From Celerinatantimonas sp046054195 (GTDB lineage: Bacteria; Pseudomonadota; Gammaproteobacteria; Enterobacterales; Celerinatantimonadaceae), in contig NZ_JBEQCS010000008.1 in assembly GCF_046054195.1 (NCBI RefSeq), positions 124,001-188,000 of the forward strand: a DNA stretch of 64,000 bases, written 5' to 3'. How positions within the stretch are numbered: the stretch's first letter is position 1; each line of letters begins with the position of its first letter. The notes beneath the pieces were generated by a model. It was given only the letters and a program-made list of their open reading frames with translations, did not search any database and was not told the DNA's origin. Shown one piece after another: positions 1 through 7,577 of the stretch. Position numbers and translations under genes: made by a program.

Positions 1-943
1 GCTCTTTATAACTTAGAAAACTGTTGGCAACTAAGTACAGTGGTTTACCGGGTTTGAGTTTTTTAGCAGCCAGCGTAATGAAGCGGCGGCTGGTTTCATA
101 TTCGGTTTTAACGCCAAGATGAAAGGGCGGATTTGAGACGATAAAGTCAAACGATTCGCTAAACTCATTAATGCCATCGCGACAGAAAACTTGGGCCGTG
201 AGTCCATTTTGGGTAAATGTCTGCTCAGTACTTAATGTGGCCAGAGCACTGACATCGGTGGCACTGATAGATGCTCCGGTTTGTTTGGCAATGGCGGCGC
301 CAATAATGCCCGCTCCACAGCCAAAATCAAGCCCGTGGCCATTTAGCGGTGGTAAGTTTTCTAACAATAGCGCCGTTCCGTTATCAAGGCTGCCATGGTT
401 AAAAACACCCGGAAGCGAGCGAACCTGCAATTCACCTTGATTTAAATTTAAAGAGAATGATTGCCACCAGTTATCAATCGAAAAAGCAATGTCATCATTG
501 CCTCTGGGTGCATAAATGAGGCTGCAACGCCGAGCAGAGTCAACTTTGCGCCCAGAGAGTTGATATTTCTCTAAAAGCTTAATGGCTGCGTTAATACCGC
601 CGCGATTTTCCCCGACAATAAATACATCCGCATTAGGCTCTAGCTGACTAAGACACAGGTTTAACCAGTAGTCCGCTTCTTGTTTGGCTTTGGGTATATA
701 CAATAAAAGTGTGTCGTAAGCGAGCTCAAGTTTAGGCTGTGCGCTTAATATAACTTGTGTGTTATCGTCTGCTAATTGCTGATAACGCTCTGCTTGGCCT
801 GCATGAGCAACACAAATCGTGGCTGAGGTAGCCGCTTTTGCAAGTTCAACGGGATAGTCATCGAGTAGTTGCCCGGCGATTAATAAGCGGGTATCGGCAA
901 AAGTTTCTTCATGACGGGTTAACAGTTCGCTTGGCGCAATCAT
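1..943 (-). CDS. rsmC: 16S rRNA (guanine-N2) methyltransferase RsmC, 3' end cut by window
   Basis: Partial gene: it reads leftwards from ATG at 943 and is still open at base 1, giving 314 codons where the family is about 340. The protein starts MIAPSELLTRHEETF, as RsmC does, and has two methyltransferase-like halves. The second half carries the SAM-binding stretch LDFGCGAGIIG and the catalytic NPPFH motif (SNPPFHLG, encoded around 130-105). The family methylates G1207 of 16S rRNA in the 30S subunit. It is divergent from dapA, with 358 bp between the two starts. No fusion or frameshift is seen. The family assignment is firm; only the C-terminal end is unseen. Confidence 0.93.
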   Translation of the reverse strand, partial: MIAPSELLTRHEETFADTRLLIAGQLLDDYPVELAKAATSATICVAHAGQAERYQQLADDNTQVILSAQPKLELAYDTLLLYIPKAKQEADYWLNLCLSQLEPNADVFIVGENRGGINAAIKLLEKYQLSGRKVDSARRCSLIYAPRGNDDIAFSIDNWWQSFSLNLNQGELQVRSLPGVFNHGSLDNGTALLLENLPPLNGHGLDFGCGAGIIGAAIAKQTGASISATDVSALATLSTEQTFTQNGLTAQVFCRDGINEFSESFDFIVSNPPFHLGVKTEYETSRRFITLAAKKLKPGKPLYLVANSFLSYKE

Positions 944-1072
944 TTAAGGCTCACTTAAAAATAACGAGACAGTTCAAAGAGCCATCACGAGCGATTGGCT
1001 CTTATTATTGGCCGCTAGTTTAGAGAAAAAGCGGTGAATTGGCGAATTTTATAAGAAATTTGAGCCCTCCTA

Positions 1073-1101
1073 TTGACATTTATTTGGCTTACGAGAAACT
1101 A
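1073..1101 (+). promoter_or_regulatory. Weak sigma-70-like promoter ahead of the dapA leader
   Basis: A perfect TTGACA at 1073-1078 is followed 17 bp later by AAACTA (1096-1101), a poor -10. It would drive the structured RNA and dapA. The -35 is seen directly; use of the element is inferred. Confidence 0.3.
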
Positions 1102-1109
1102 ACTGCATC

Positions 1110-1278
1110 AAAACTAATTTATGAGTGAACTCTTGGTTATTGGCCACGTGGGATTCCCCTCGATAAGCACAGATAAGAAAACGCTGCCTAAGAAGGCTCT
1201 TAAGCTTTCCTAGATGGCGTTAACCAGGCGTTCGAATTCAACCCGGTTAGCGATAAAATATTGCGACCGGGTTTTTTT
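1110..1278 (+). ncRNA. Structured leader or small RNA upstream of dapA, with terminator
   Basis: Between rsmC and dapA lies a run with strong RNA structure and no ORF. A long hairpin at 1180-1221 is built from AACGC/GCGTT outside and CTAAGAAGGCT/AGCTTTCCTAG inside, with a CTTA loop, one mismatch and one G-U pair. It is followed by a rho-independent terminator at 1240-1278: AACCCGGT pairs with ACCGGGTT, with a second short inner stem, then seven T. The terminator ends 24 nt before the dapA ATG. The element is therefore either a free small RNA ending there or a transcription attenuator of dapA. It does not match my recollection of the lysine riboswitch, 6S RNA, GcvB or Spot 42. The 5' end given is a guess. 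Confidence 0.5.
1240..1278 (+). terminator. Rho-independent terminator or attenuator before dapA
   Basis: AACCCGGT (1240-1247) pairs with ACCGGGTT (1266-1273), an inner CGATA/TATTG stem adds stability, and the T run ends at 1278. No protein gene ends just upstream on this strand, so it must terminate an RNA that starts in the intergenic region. Confidence 0.7.
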
Positions 1279-1301
1279 ATGATTCAGATGACGGAGTAGG
1301 C

Positions 1302-2177
1302 ATGTTCAAAGGGTCAATTGTTGCGTTGATCACCCCATTTTACGAAGGGGAAGTAGATTATACCGCCTTAAGAAATATTGTAGACTGGCATGTAGAACAG
1401 GGAACAAATGCCATTGTTCCAGTTGGAACCACTGGCGAGTCACCAACTTTAACTCATGATGAACATGTGGGGATCATTAAGGCCGTGGTTGAACAGGTTG
1501 ATGGTCGTATCCCGGTGATAGCAGGTGCAGGTTCCAACAATGTTATTGAAGCGATTGAATACACCCAGCACGCAGAAGCGGCTGGTGCTGATGCAACATT
1601 GCATGTGGCTGGTTATTACAATCGACCTAATCAGCGTGGGTTGTTAGCTCATTTTAAAGCGGTGCAAGATGCCGCCACTAAACCGGTGATTTTATATAAT
1701 ATTCCATCTCGCGCGATTGTGAATATTGAACCGCAGACGATGGCAGAGCTTGCGCAATTGCCACGTATCGGTGGGGTAAAAGATGCTACCGGCGACTTGG
1801 CTCGTCCTTGGATTGAACGGCAACTGATTAAAAAAGCAGATTTTTGCTGGCTTAGCGGTGAAGATGCTACAGCTGTTGCCTATAATGTCAGTGGTGGCCA
1901 TGGTTGTATTTCGGTAACTGCGAATATTGCACCAAAATTATGTAGCGAAATGCAACAGGCTTGCCGTGATGGGCAGTGGGATAAAGCGGTCGCATTGCAG
2001 GATCGATTGTTGCCACTGCATCAGGCAATGTTTGCTGAACCAAGTCCGGCTCCCGTGAAATATGCAGCATCCTTGCTAAACTTGTGTAGTGCTCAGTGCC
2101 GCTTGCCAGTTGTTGAATTAACTGACGAAACTAAACGGCGAATTGAACAGGCAATGCAACAGCTTGAACTGATCTAG
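1302..2177 (+). CDS. dapA: 4-hydroxy-tetrahydrodipicolinate synthase DapA
   Basis: Cytosolic aldolase that condenses pyruvate with aspartate semialdehyde, the first committed step of diaminopimelate and lysine synthesis. The 291 residues match the usual family length. Visible marks are the N-terminal MFKGSIVALITPF, the VGTTGESPTL loop, the YYNRPNQ tyrosine, the Schiff-base lysine in GGVKDATGD (near residue 160) and GGHGCISVTAN. In E. coli DapA the second loop is YNVPSRT; here it is YNIPSRA, so the residue after the arginine differs. The ATG has a GGAG element six bases upstream. It sits directly behind a terminator-like structure, so attenuation is possible. It is not followed by bamC as in enteric bacteria. 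Confidence 0.93.
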   Translation: MFKGSIVALITPFYEGEVDYTALRNIVDWHVEQGTNAIVPVGTTGESPTLTHDEHVGIIKAVVEQVDGRIPVIAGAGSNNVIEAIEYTQHAEAAGADATLHVAGYYNRPNQRGLLAHFKAVQDAATKPVILYNIPSRAIVNIEPQTMAELAQLPRIGGVKDATGDLARPWIERQLIKKADFCWLSGEDATAVAYNVSGGHGCISVTANIAPKLCSEMQQACRDGQWDKAVALQDRLLPLHQAMFAEPSPAPVKYAASLLNLCSAQCRLPVVELTDETKRRIEQAMQQLELI

Positions 2178-2233
2178 TAAGTTCGCCAGGCTGGGCACTG
2201 GGTTAGACCGTCAGAATAAAACAGAGTGTATTG

Positions 2234-3019
2234 ATGTCGACTTCGATCGGTGAATGGGCTTGTCAGCAGATGATGGCCCCTACAACAGATGACCTGCGCT
2301 GGTATTACGAGCCTCTGAGCCAGCGGGTGTGGTTTAATTACCGCGATGGTGACGGTTGTCGCTGTCTAACGTATGCTGCTTGGCTCAAGTCGTTGGATAT
2401 GAGCTGTCGCTCGGCTGTCGCGCAGACGGTGGAACAAGTTCATGATGATAAATTGACGCGCTGCTGTCATTTTAGCCATGATGATGACTGTTGGTATCGG
2501 ATGCAGGTCGAAGAACAGGTTGTTGAACCATTTGAACAGGTGCTCATCAGTGGCACTTTAACCTGTCTTTCTCGCCAATCGGGGATTGGGGATCAGCTTT
2601 ATTTGCAAAGTGACTCGGGGCTTTTAAGTTGTCCGATGTTTCGCAGCTTCTTAATCCAAGCGCTCCAAAGTAATGCTCATAACGGTGAGTCTTTGGTGCT
2701 GATGGCTGTGTATATCCGTGATATGAAAAGCGGTGAGCGCCGTGATGAAGTTGCTACTGTGCTGCGCCGTGACCTGCGTCGTACTGATTTAATCGGTCTG
2801 TTTCGCCAGCAAGAACTGTTGGTGTTGCTCAACGGCGTCAGTGGCGAGGGGGCAAATCGCATCGCGGATAAATTATCAGCAAGTCTTAGCCATGAAAGCT
2901 TACCTGCAACAACGATTGGTTGGGCTGTTTTCCCGCAAGATGGTGAGAATGTCGATACACTGATTGAACGGCGTTATCAAAGCCAGCTGCAAAATGTCGA
3001 TTTAAGCTCGGGCCAGTAA
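2234..3019 (+). CDS. PAS-like/degenerate GGDEF domain protein
   Basis: The protein has 261 residues from ATG 2234; a TTG one codon earlier is also possible. The N-terminal half (about residues 15-120) looks like a PAS fold of the YYEPLSQRVWFNYRDG type. The C-terminal half aligns with diguanylate cyclases: LRRDLRRTDLIGLFRQQELLVLL corresponds to the LR..LR.TD..GR.GGDEF.VLL region, but the GGDEF signature reads RQQEL. Catalytic synthesis of c-di-GMP is therefore unlikely. It may be a sensory or structural partner, or a decaying cyclase. Its 3' end overlaps a small convergent gene by 18 bp. The homology call is moderate and any function is inference. Confidence 0.6.
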   Translation: MSTSIGEWACQQMMAPTTDDLRWYYEPLSQRVWFNYRDGDGCRCLTYAAWLKSLDMSCRSAVAQTVEQVHDDKLTRCCHFSHDDDCWYRMQVEEQVVEPFEQVLISGTLTCLSRQSGIGDQLYLQSDSGLLSCPMFRSFLIQALQSNAHNGESLVLMAVYIRDMKSGERRDEVATVLRRDLRRTDLIGLFRQQELLVLLNGVSGEGANRIADKLSASLSHESLPATTIGWAVFPQDGENVDTLIERRYQSQLQNVDLSSGQ

Positions 3020-3346
3020 GATCTGGCCCCGGTCACCAAATTCCTGCATTACATCAAAATACTCACGAATATGCGTGGCGCTGTTTTGCACCGTTTCACG
3101 CATCGCTTCTCGGATATGTTTACTGTTGGCAATTTTGGCATTACGCTCATCGCGCAGTTGGGTTGGTGTTTGTCCCGGTGGAATATCATCGGAGGTAAAG
3201 ACTTTGGTGCCAGGCTTGAGTTGTTGGCGATCAACGGTGTATTCAGTGAGATTACGAATCGGAGCCTGCGCTTTAATACGCTGATACGCGTGATGAATCG
3301 ATTCAAAACTGGCCGCCCCTAAATTGTTTCCGTAATCATTTTGCAT
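3002..3346 (-). CDS. Hypothetical protein, 114 aa
   Basis: I do not recognise the family. The protein is soluble, charged and probably largely helical (QLRDERNAKIANSKHIREAM), with no signal peptide and no membrane segment. A proline-rich stretch DDIPPGQTPTQ lies in the middle. The reading frame starts at an ATG and fills the gap between the GGDEF-like gene and the kinase gene. Its 3' end overlaps the convergent GGDEF-like gene by 18 bp. The ribosome binding site is weak. Codon use looks like that of its neighbours, which supports a real gene. Confidence 0.6.
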   Translation of the reverse strand: MQNDYGNNLGAASFESIHHAYQRIKAQAPIRNLTEYTVDRQQLKPGTKVFTSDDIPPGQTPTQLRDERNAKIANSKHIREAMRETVQNSATHIREYFDVMQEFGDRGQILLARA

Positions 3347-3427
3347 CGTCTTAAAGCCTGTTTTGTTGCTTGTCTTATCTTTAGCGACCTCAATGGCTTA
3401 AAGTTTAGAAATTACTTTATGTTATCG

Positions 3428-4258
3428 CTATAAACGGTTTTGCCACTGCTGCCAAGCGGCTAGTTGTGCATCCGATAATGGTTGCTGACTGTACCAACAC
3501 AAGTCTAATAGTTCACACGCACTTTGATAAAAATAGAGGCGTTGTGGGCTAAGCGAACCCAGTTCACAAAGCTTAGATTGTTGTGATTTACTAAGCTCAA
3601 AGGTGTGGATCAAGCATGCCTCATCCCAGCCCTTGGCACTCAACGCCGCATATTCCCAGTCAAGTATTGCTAGATGTTCTGGATGAGTTTGCAACAGGTT
3701 AGCTGGCGTTAAGTCATGGTGATTAAGGCAAAAACTTTGTTCATGTGGAAACTGCTCGAGCCAGTTTTGGGCGAGTGTTTTAAACTTTATCGGCGCAAAG
3801 TTTGCTAAATCCAGATATCGATTTAGATAATCTTTCATGTCGCGCTTGGCATTTTTCCCAAGACTCATCGATTGTTCATGAATCCAGACTAAAATCTCGC
3901 ACAGCTGGTCAAACAGTTTTGGGGTTTGTAAAAAACTTTGCTTGGTTAACGTTTCGCCAGGAATATATCGATACAGTAACCACGGTTCATTTTTGCTATA
4001 AAACTGTCCTTGAATCGCCCAACAATGGCCTTTGAGTGCTTGTAATAAGAGCTGTTCACGTTGATAATCGGTGCCGTAATAAGGGGTTGTGTTAGGCGAG
4101 CGCAAAATAAACTCTCCTTGCACGCAGTAGCAATGCCAGATTGGGTGGTGCCCCTTTTCTAGTCGATGAGCACTTTGAAGTGGGCCGGTTATCTGCTCAA
4201 ACCAGGCAATGGCGTCCGGGCTCATCTGTTTCAATAAATCAGTGGATGTTGTAAACAT
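3428..4258 (-). CDS. Aminoglycoside-phosphotransferase-fold kinase, probably thiamine kinase
   Basis: Small-molecule kinase of the APH/choline kinase fold, 276 aa. The catalytic loop is seen as HHDLTPANLL (residues 180-189) and the metal-binding DWEYA follows at 200-204, the order expected for this fold. ThiK, which phosphorylates thiamine to thiamine monophosphate, belongs here and has the same DWEYA. The gene is divergent from thiBPQ, with only 39 bp between the starts, and this is the best argument for a thiamine substrate. Family membership is clear; the substrate is inferred from context. Other APH-type kinases cannot be excluded. No strong ribosome binding site is seen. Confidence 0.7.
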   Translation of the reverse strand: MFTTSTDLLKQMSPDAIAWFEQITGPLQSAHRLEKGHHPIWHCYCVQGEFILRSPNTTPYYGTDYQREQLLLQALKGHCWAIQGQFYSKNEPWLLYRYIPGETLTKQSFLQTPKLFDQLCEILVWIHEQSMSLGKNAKRDMKDYLNRYLDLANFAPIKFKTLAQNWLEQFPHEQSFCLNHHDLTPANLLQTHPEHLAILDWEYAALSAKGWDEACLIHTFELSKSQQSKLCELGSLSPQRLYFYQSACELLDLCWYSQQPLSDAQLAAWQQWQNRL

Positions 4259-4297
4259 CTATTCGCATCATCTTGTCATTAATCACGGAAGTGTAAA

Positions 4298-5299
4298 ATG
4301 AAACGATTGTTTTGGCTATGCCAGGCTGTAATGCTTTGCCTATTTAGTGTCACTGCGTTAGCAGCAAGTTCAAAACCGACATTAACGGTGTACACCTATT
4401 CCTCGTTCACTTCAAAGTGGGGGCCGGGGCCACAACTGACGAAGTTATTTGAAAAAGACTGTCATTGTCAGATTAACTGGGTTGGTTTAGATGATGGTGT
4501 TTCGGTATTAAACCGGCTGCGTTTAGAACGGGCAAATACAAAAGCTGATGCGGTTGTCGGACTTGACACCAATTTGATGTATAGCGCTGAAAAACTAAAA
4601 CTTGTGGCTCCGCATCAATTGAATATCGAAACAGATAAGTTGGCTATTCAATGGCAGAACAAAGATTTTATCCCTTATGATCGCGGCCAGTTTGCTTTTG
4701 TTTATAGCCGTAAAAAGTTAGCCAATCCCCCGCATTCGCTTAAAGATTTAGTCGAGAATTTTAAAGGTCGCATCATTTATGAAGACCCTCGTACCAGTAC
4801 CCCAGGTTTGGGATTATTGCTGTGGGTCAAAGCGGTGTATGGTGATAAAGCGCCGCAAGCTTGGGCTAAACTTGCCAAGAAAACCGTCACAGTGACTAAA
4901 AGCTGGGATGATGCTTATGGCATGTTTTTAAAAGGTGAAGCGGATATGGTGCTTAGCTATACCACTGACTCGGCTTATCATAAGATTGAAGAAAACAATA
5001 GCGACTATCTCGCAGCGCAGTTTTCCGAAGGGCATTATCAACAGATTGAAGTGGCGGCCGTTAGTGCTTATGCCCACCATAAACAACTAGCCCGCAAGTT
5101 CCTTGAGTTTCTATTAACTCCCAAAGCTCAGCACATTATCGCGTTAAATAATTGGATGTTGCCTGTTCGTAAGGATGTTGAGCTGCCAAAAGCATTTAGC
5201 GAAATCATTCATCCTAAAGCGCTGATGTTGCCAGCAGAAGCGGTTGCTAAAAATCGTCAGAATTGGATTCGCCAGTGGCGCAGCGCAGTCAGTCAATAG
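4298..5299 (+). CDS. thiB: Thiamine ABC transporter, periplasmic binding protein
   Basis: Binds thiamine, and in E. coli also its phosphates, in the periplasm and delivers it to ThiPQ. Residues 1-22 form a signal peptide ending ALA-A. The mature start LTVYTYSSF..KWGPGP, LLNRLR-type and DPRTSTPGLGLLLW blocks, and the SYTTDSAYH segment match ThiB closely. The length of 333 aa is normal. GGAAG precedes the ATG. It is the first gene of thiBPQ. The upstream gap of 39 bp is too short for the TPP riboswitch that precedes thiB in enteric bacteria. Confidence 0.95.
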   Translation: MKRLFWLCQAVMLCLFSVTALAASSKPTLTVYTYSSFTSKWGPGPQLTKLFEKDCHCQINWVGLDDGVSVLNRLRLERANTKADAVVGLDTNLMYSAEKLKLVAPHQLNIETDKLAIQWQNKDFIPYDRGQFAFVYSRKKLANPPHSLKDLVENFKGRIIYEDPRTSTPGLGLLLWVKAVYGDKAPQAWAKLAKKTVTVTKSWDDAYGMFLKGEADMVLSYTTDSAYHKIEENNSDYLAAQFSEGHYQQIEVAAVSAYAHHKQLARKFLEFLLTPKAQHIIALNNWMLPVRKDVELPKAFSEIIHPKALMLPAEAVAKNRQNWIRQWRSAVSQ

Positions 5300-6852
5300 T
5301 TACACTTGGCACCGCTTCGGTTCTGTCAGTGGGTGTTATATCGCTGATTTTACTGCTTGCTTTAAGTGGCATTTGGCAAGCTGGCCAAGGTTTATCCTTG
5401 GCCCAGTTCAACGATCCCTATTTGTGGCATGTCCTTTGGTTTAGTTTCTATCAAGCGGCGTTATCTGCCACATTGTCCTTAGTGATTGGGGTATGGCTTG
5501 GACGCGCTTTGTTTTATCTTCGAGCCAAAGGCACCCGCTGGTGGCTTTATCTGGCCAGTGTCTGTTTTATCGCACCGGTAATTTTGGTGGTATTAGGCGT
5601 GGTTGGGGCGTTTGGTATCCATGGGATCTGGGCGCGCGTTCTGTTTCAATCTCTGAATATTTATGGGCTCACAGGGATTTTGTTAGCTCATCTGTTTTTA
5701 AACATTCCACTATTTGTTCGCCACAGTTATTTGCTGTGGCAGTCCATCGCCAGTAGCCATTGGCAGCAAGCTGAACAGTTGGGACTGACGCCGATGCGCC
5801 GTTTTCGCTATTTAGAATGGCCATTATTAGCGCCCGGTTTAGTGAGCTCTTGGGTGCTGGTTTTCTTATTGTGTTTTGGCAGCTTTACGATTGTGTTAGC
5901 TCTGGGCGGCGGCCCTGCTCATACTACGTTAGAAGTTGCGATTTATCAGGCGCTTAAATATAGCTTTGAGCCAACCTTTGCGCTTTATTGTGCATTGTTG
6001 CAGCTGGTTATTGCTCTGGCGCTGACTATTATTTTTAAGCGCCAAGAAAAGCCCAACCCAATCGCGGCCTCTGGCGATTATCGCCCCGCATCCGGCTCTT
6101 TAGAAAAGCTTTGCATGCGCGCATCTCTTGGTTTGGCTGCGTTATTTTTTGGCTCGGTTATCATTGGGATGTTTACGCCCTTGATTGATTTTAACTGGCA
6201 TCATTTACCCATGGATGCGCTTTTTAGAGCAACTTTTACAAGCCTTGCGATAGCGTTGCTCAGTTGGCTATTTTGCATTGTGCTAGTTTTCGCACTCAGT
6301 TACCTGCTTATGCAAAGCTGGGCTCTGCATTCGTTAAGATTTTTAGAACGGTTAAGTGATTTTTATAGTTCAGCTCTTTTGTATTTGCCGCCGATGGTAA
6401 TTTCAACAGGCTTGTTCTTTTGGCTGTGGCTACATGGTTATCAGGTCTGGTTGTGGCCGTTAGTGGCGCTGGTTAATGCGCTGATGTCTTTGCCGTTTGT
6501 TAGTCGCATTATTAAACCGCAACTTTGGCAGTTACAGATTAGTTATCAACATCTGATGTTAGAATTAGGGCTATCGCGTTGGCAATCGTTGCGATTGGTT
6601 TACTTGCCTGTGTTAGCTCGTCCTCTGGCATTGGCCAGTGCTTTTGCATTGGTGTTATCGCTCGGTGATATGGGCGTGGTCGCGCTACTTGGGGATACTC
6701 ATCTTTTGACATTACCATTGTTAATCTACCAGCAACTTGGGCACTATCAGTTCGCTGGTGCTAGCGTTACCGGCTTGTGGCTAATGCTATTATGCCTTGT
6801 CATTTTTGCTGTTATCAATTGGGTGGGGGAGCGTTCAAGAGCGCTATGTTAA
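5263..6852 (+). CDS. thiP: Thiamine ABC transporter, permease ThiP
   Basis: Double-length inner-membrane permease of 529 aa (E. coli: 536) with about twelve hydrophobic segments. Two permease EAA-type loops are visible: EQLGLTPMRRFRYLEWPLL near residue 170 and ELGLSRWQSLRLVYLPVL near 430. The chosen TTG start lies inside thiB and gives a 37-bp overlap. A later start within the first 20 codons is possible, because no good ribosome binding site is seen. It is translationally coupled to thiB and overlaps thiQ. It forms the transmembrane path of the thiamine importer. Confidence 0.92.
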   Translation: MDSPVAQRSQSIVTLGTASVLSVGVISLILLLALSGIWQAGQGLSLAQFNDPYLWHVLWFSFYQAALSATLSLVIGVWLGRALFYLRAKGTRWWLYLASVCFIAPVILVVLGVVGAFGIHGIWARVLFQSLNIYGLTGILLAHLFLNIPLFVRHSYLLWQSIASSHWQQAEQLGLTPMRRFRYLEWPLLAPGLVSSWVLVFLLCFGSFTIVLALGGGPAHTTLEVAIYQALKYSFEPTFALYCALLQLVIALALTIIFKRQEKPNPIAASGDYRPASGSLEKLCMRASLGLAALFFGSVIIGMFTPLIDFNWHHLPMDALFRATFTSLAIALLSWLFCIVLVFALSYLLMQSWALHSLRFLERLSDFYSSALLYLPPMVISTGLFFWLWLHGYQVWLWPLVALVNALMSLPFVSRIIKPQLWQLQISYQHLMLELGLSRWQSLRLVYLPVLARPLALASAFALVLSLGDMGVVALLGDTHLLTLPLLIYQQLGHYQFAGASVTGLWLMLLCLVIFAVINWVGERSRALC

Positions 6853-7577
6853 AGGTAAATCAGTTAAAGTTAACTCGCCAAGGCCATGAGTTTTGCTACG
6901 ATTTGACCTGCCAAGCAGGGCAGGTGGTTGCGCTGTTAGGACAAAGTGGTTGCGGTAAATCGACATTACTGGCCATGATCGCTGGATTTGAGAATGCCTC
7001 TGGTGAGCTGTCTTGGCAGAATCAATCTATCCTTGAGCTTCCCGTTGCCAAAAGGCCCGTTAGCAGTTTATTTCAGCAGCATAATTTATTTGAGCATCTA
7101 ACGGTTAAGCAGAATTTAGCGTTGGGGATCAATGGTAAATTAAAGCTCAATCGCAATGAACAAGCACAAATTGATAAGGTAGCGGAGCAGCTGGCTATTG
7201 CCCAATGGTTAGAAAGTTATCCAAGCGATCTTTCCGGCGGTCAGGTGCAAAGGGCAGCCCTTGCCAGAGCATTGCTTCGTAAGCGGCCTGTTTTATTACT
7301 TGATGAACCTTTTAATGCGCTCGATCCAGTGCTTCGCGCCGATTGTTTAGCGTTGGTTCGAAACCTTGCTAATGAGCATCAATTAGCGGTGTTATTGGTG
7401 ACTCATCAATTTAGTGATGCCAGTGCGATTGCTGATGAAGTTGCTTTTATCGAACATGGGCGGGTCATTCAACAATGCCCGCCCCAAGAGCTACAAAAGA
7501 ACCCGGTTAATGACCAGGTTGCTCAGTTTTTAGCGATTGCGGATAAAGGCATTTTTACCAGCAAAGACCGCAGCTGA
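6846..7577 (+). CDS. thiQ: Thiamine ABC transporter, ATPase ThiQ
   Basis: Cytoplasmic ATPase of the thiamine importer, 243 aa. Walker A is GQSGCGKST, the signature LSGGQVQRAALARAL, Walker B VLLLDEPFNALD, followed by a switch histidine in VTHQ. I chose ATG 6846 (MLKVNQLKL) because it matches the E. coli ThiQ start; the frame is open further upstream. It overlaps the end of thiP by 7 bp. The last 48 bp overlap the 3' end of the convergent enolase gene, so both protein C-termini are encoded on opposite strands of the same DNA. Confidence 0.94.
   Translation: MLKVNQLKLTRQGHEFCYDLTCQAGQVVALLGQSGCGKSTLLAMIAGFENASGELSWQNQSILELPVAKRPVSSLFQQHNLFEHLTVKQNLALGINGKLKLNRNEQAQIDKVAEQLAIAQWLESYPSDLSGGQVQRAALARALLRKRPVLLLDEPFNALDPVLRADCLALVRNLANEHQLAVLLVTHQFSDASAIADEVAFIEHGRVIQQCPPQELQKNPVNDQVAQFLAIADKGIFTSKDRS

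Noticed and set aside
171..440. 89-codon frame on the plus strand in rsmC
   Set aside because: It is antisense to the clearly coding rsmC frame and has no ribosome site or family resemblance.
1110..1278. Lysine riboswitch before dapA
   Set aside because: The conserved core sequences of that riboswitch were not found and the region is short.
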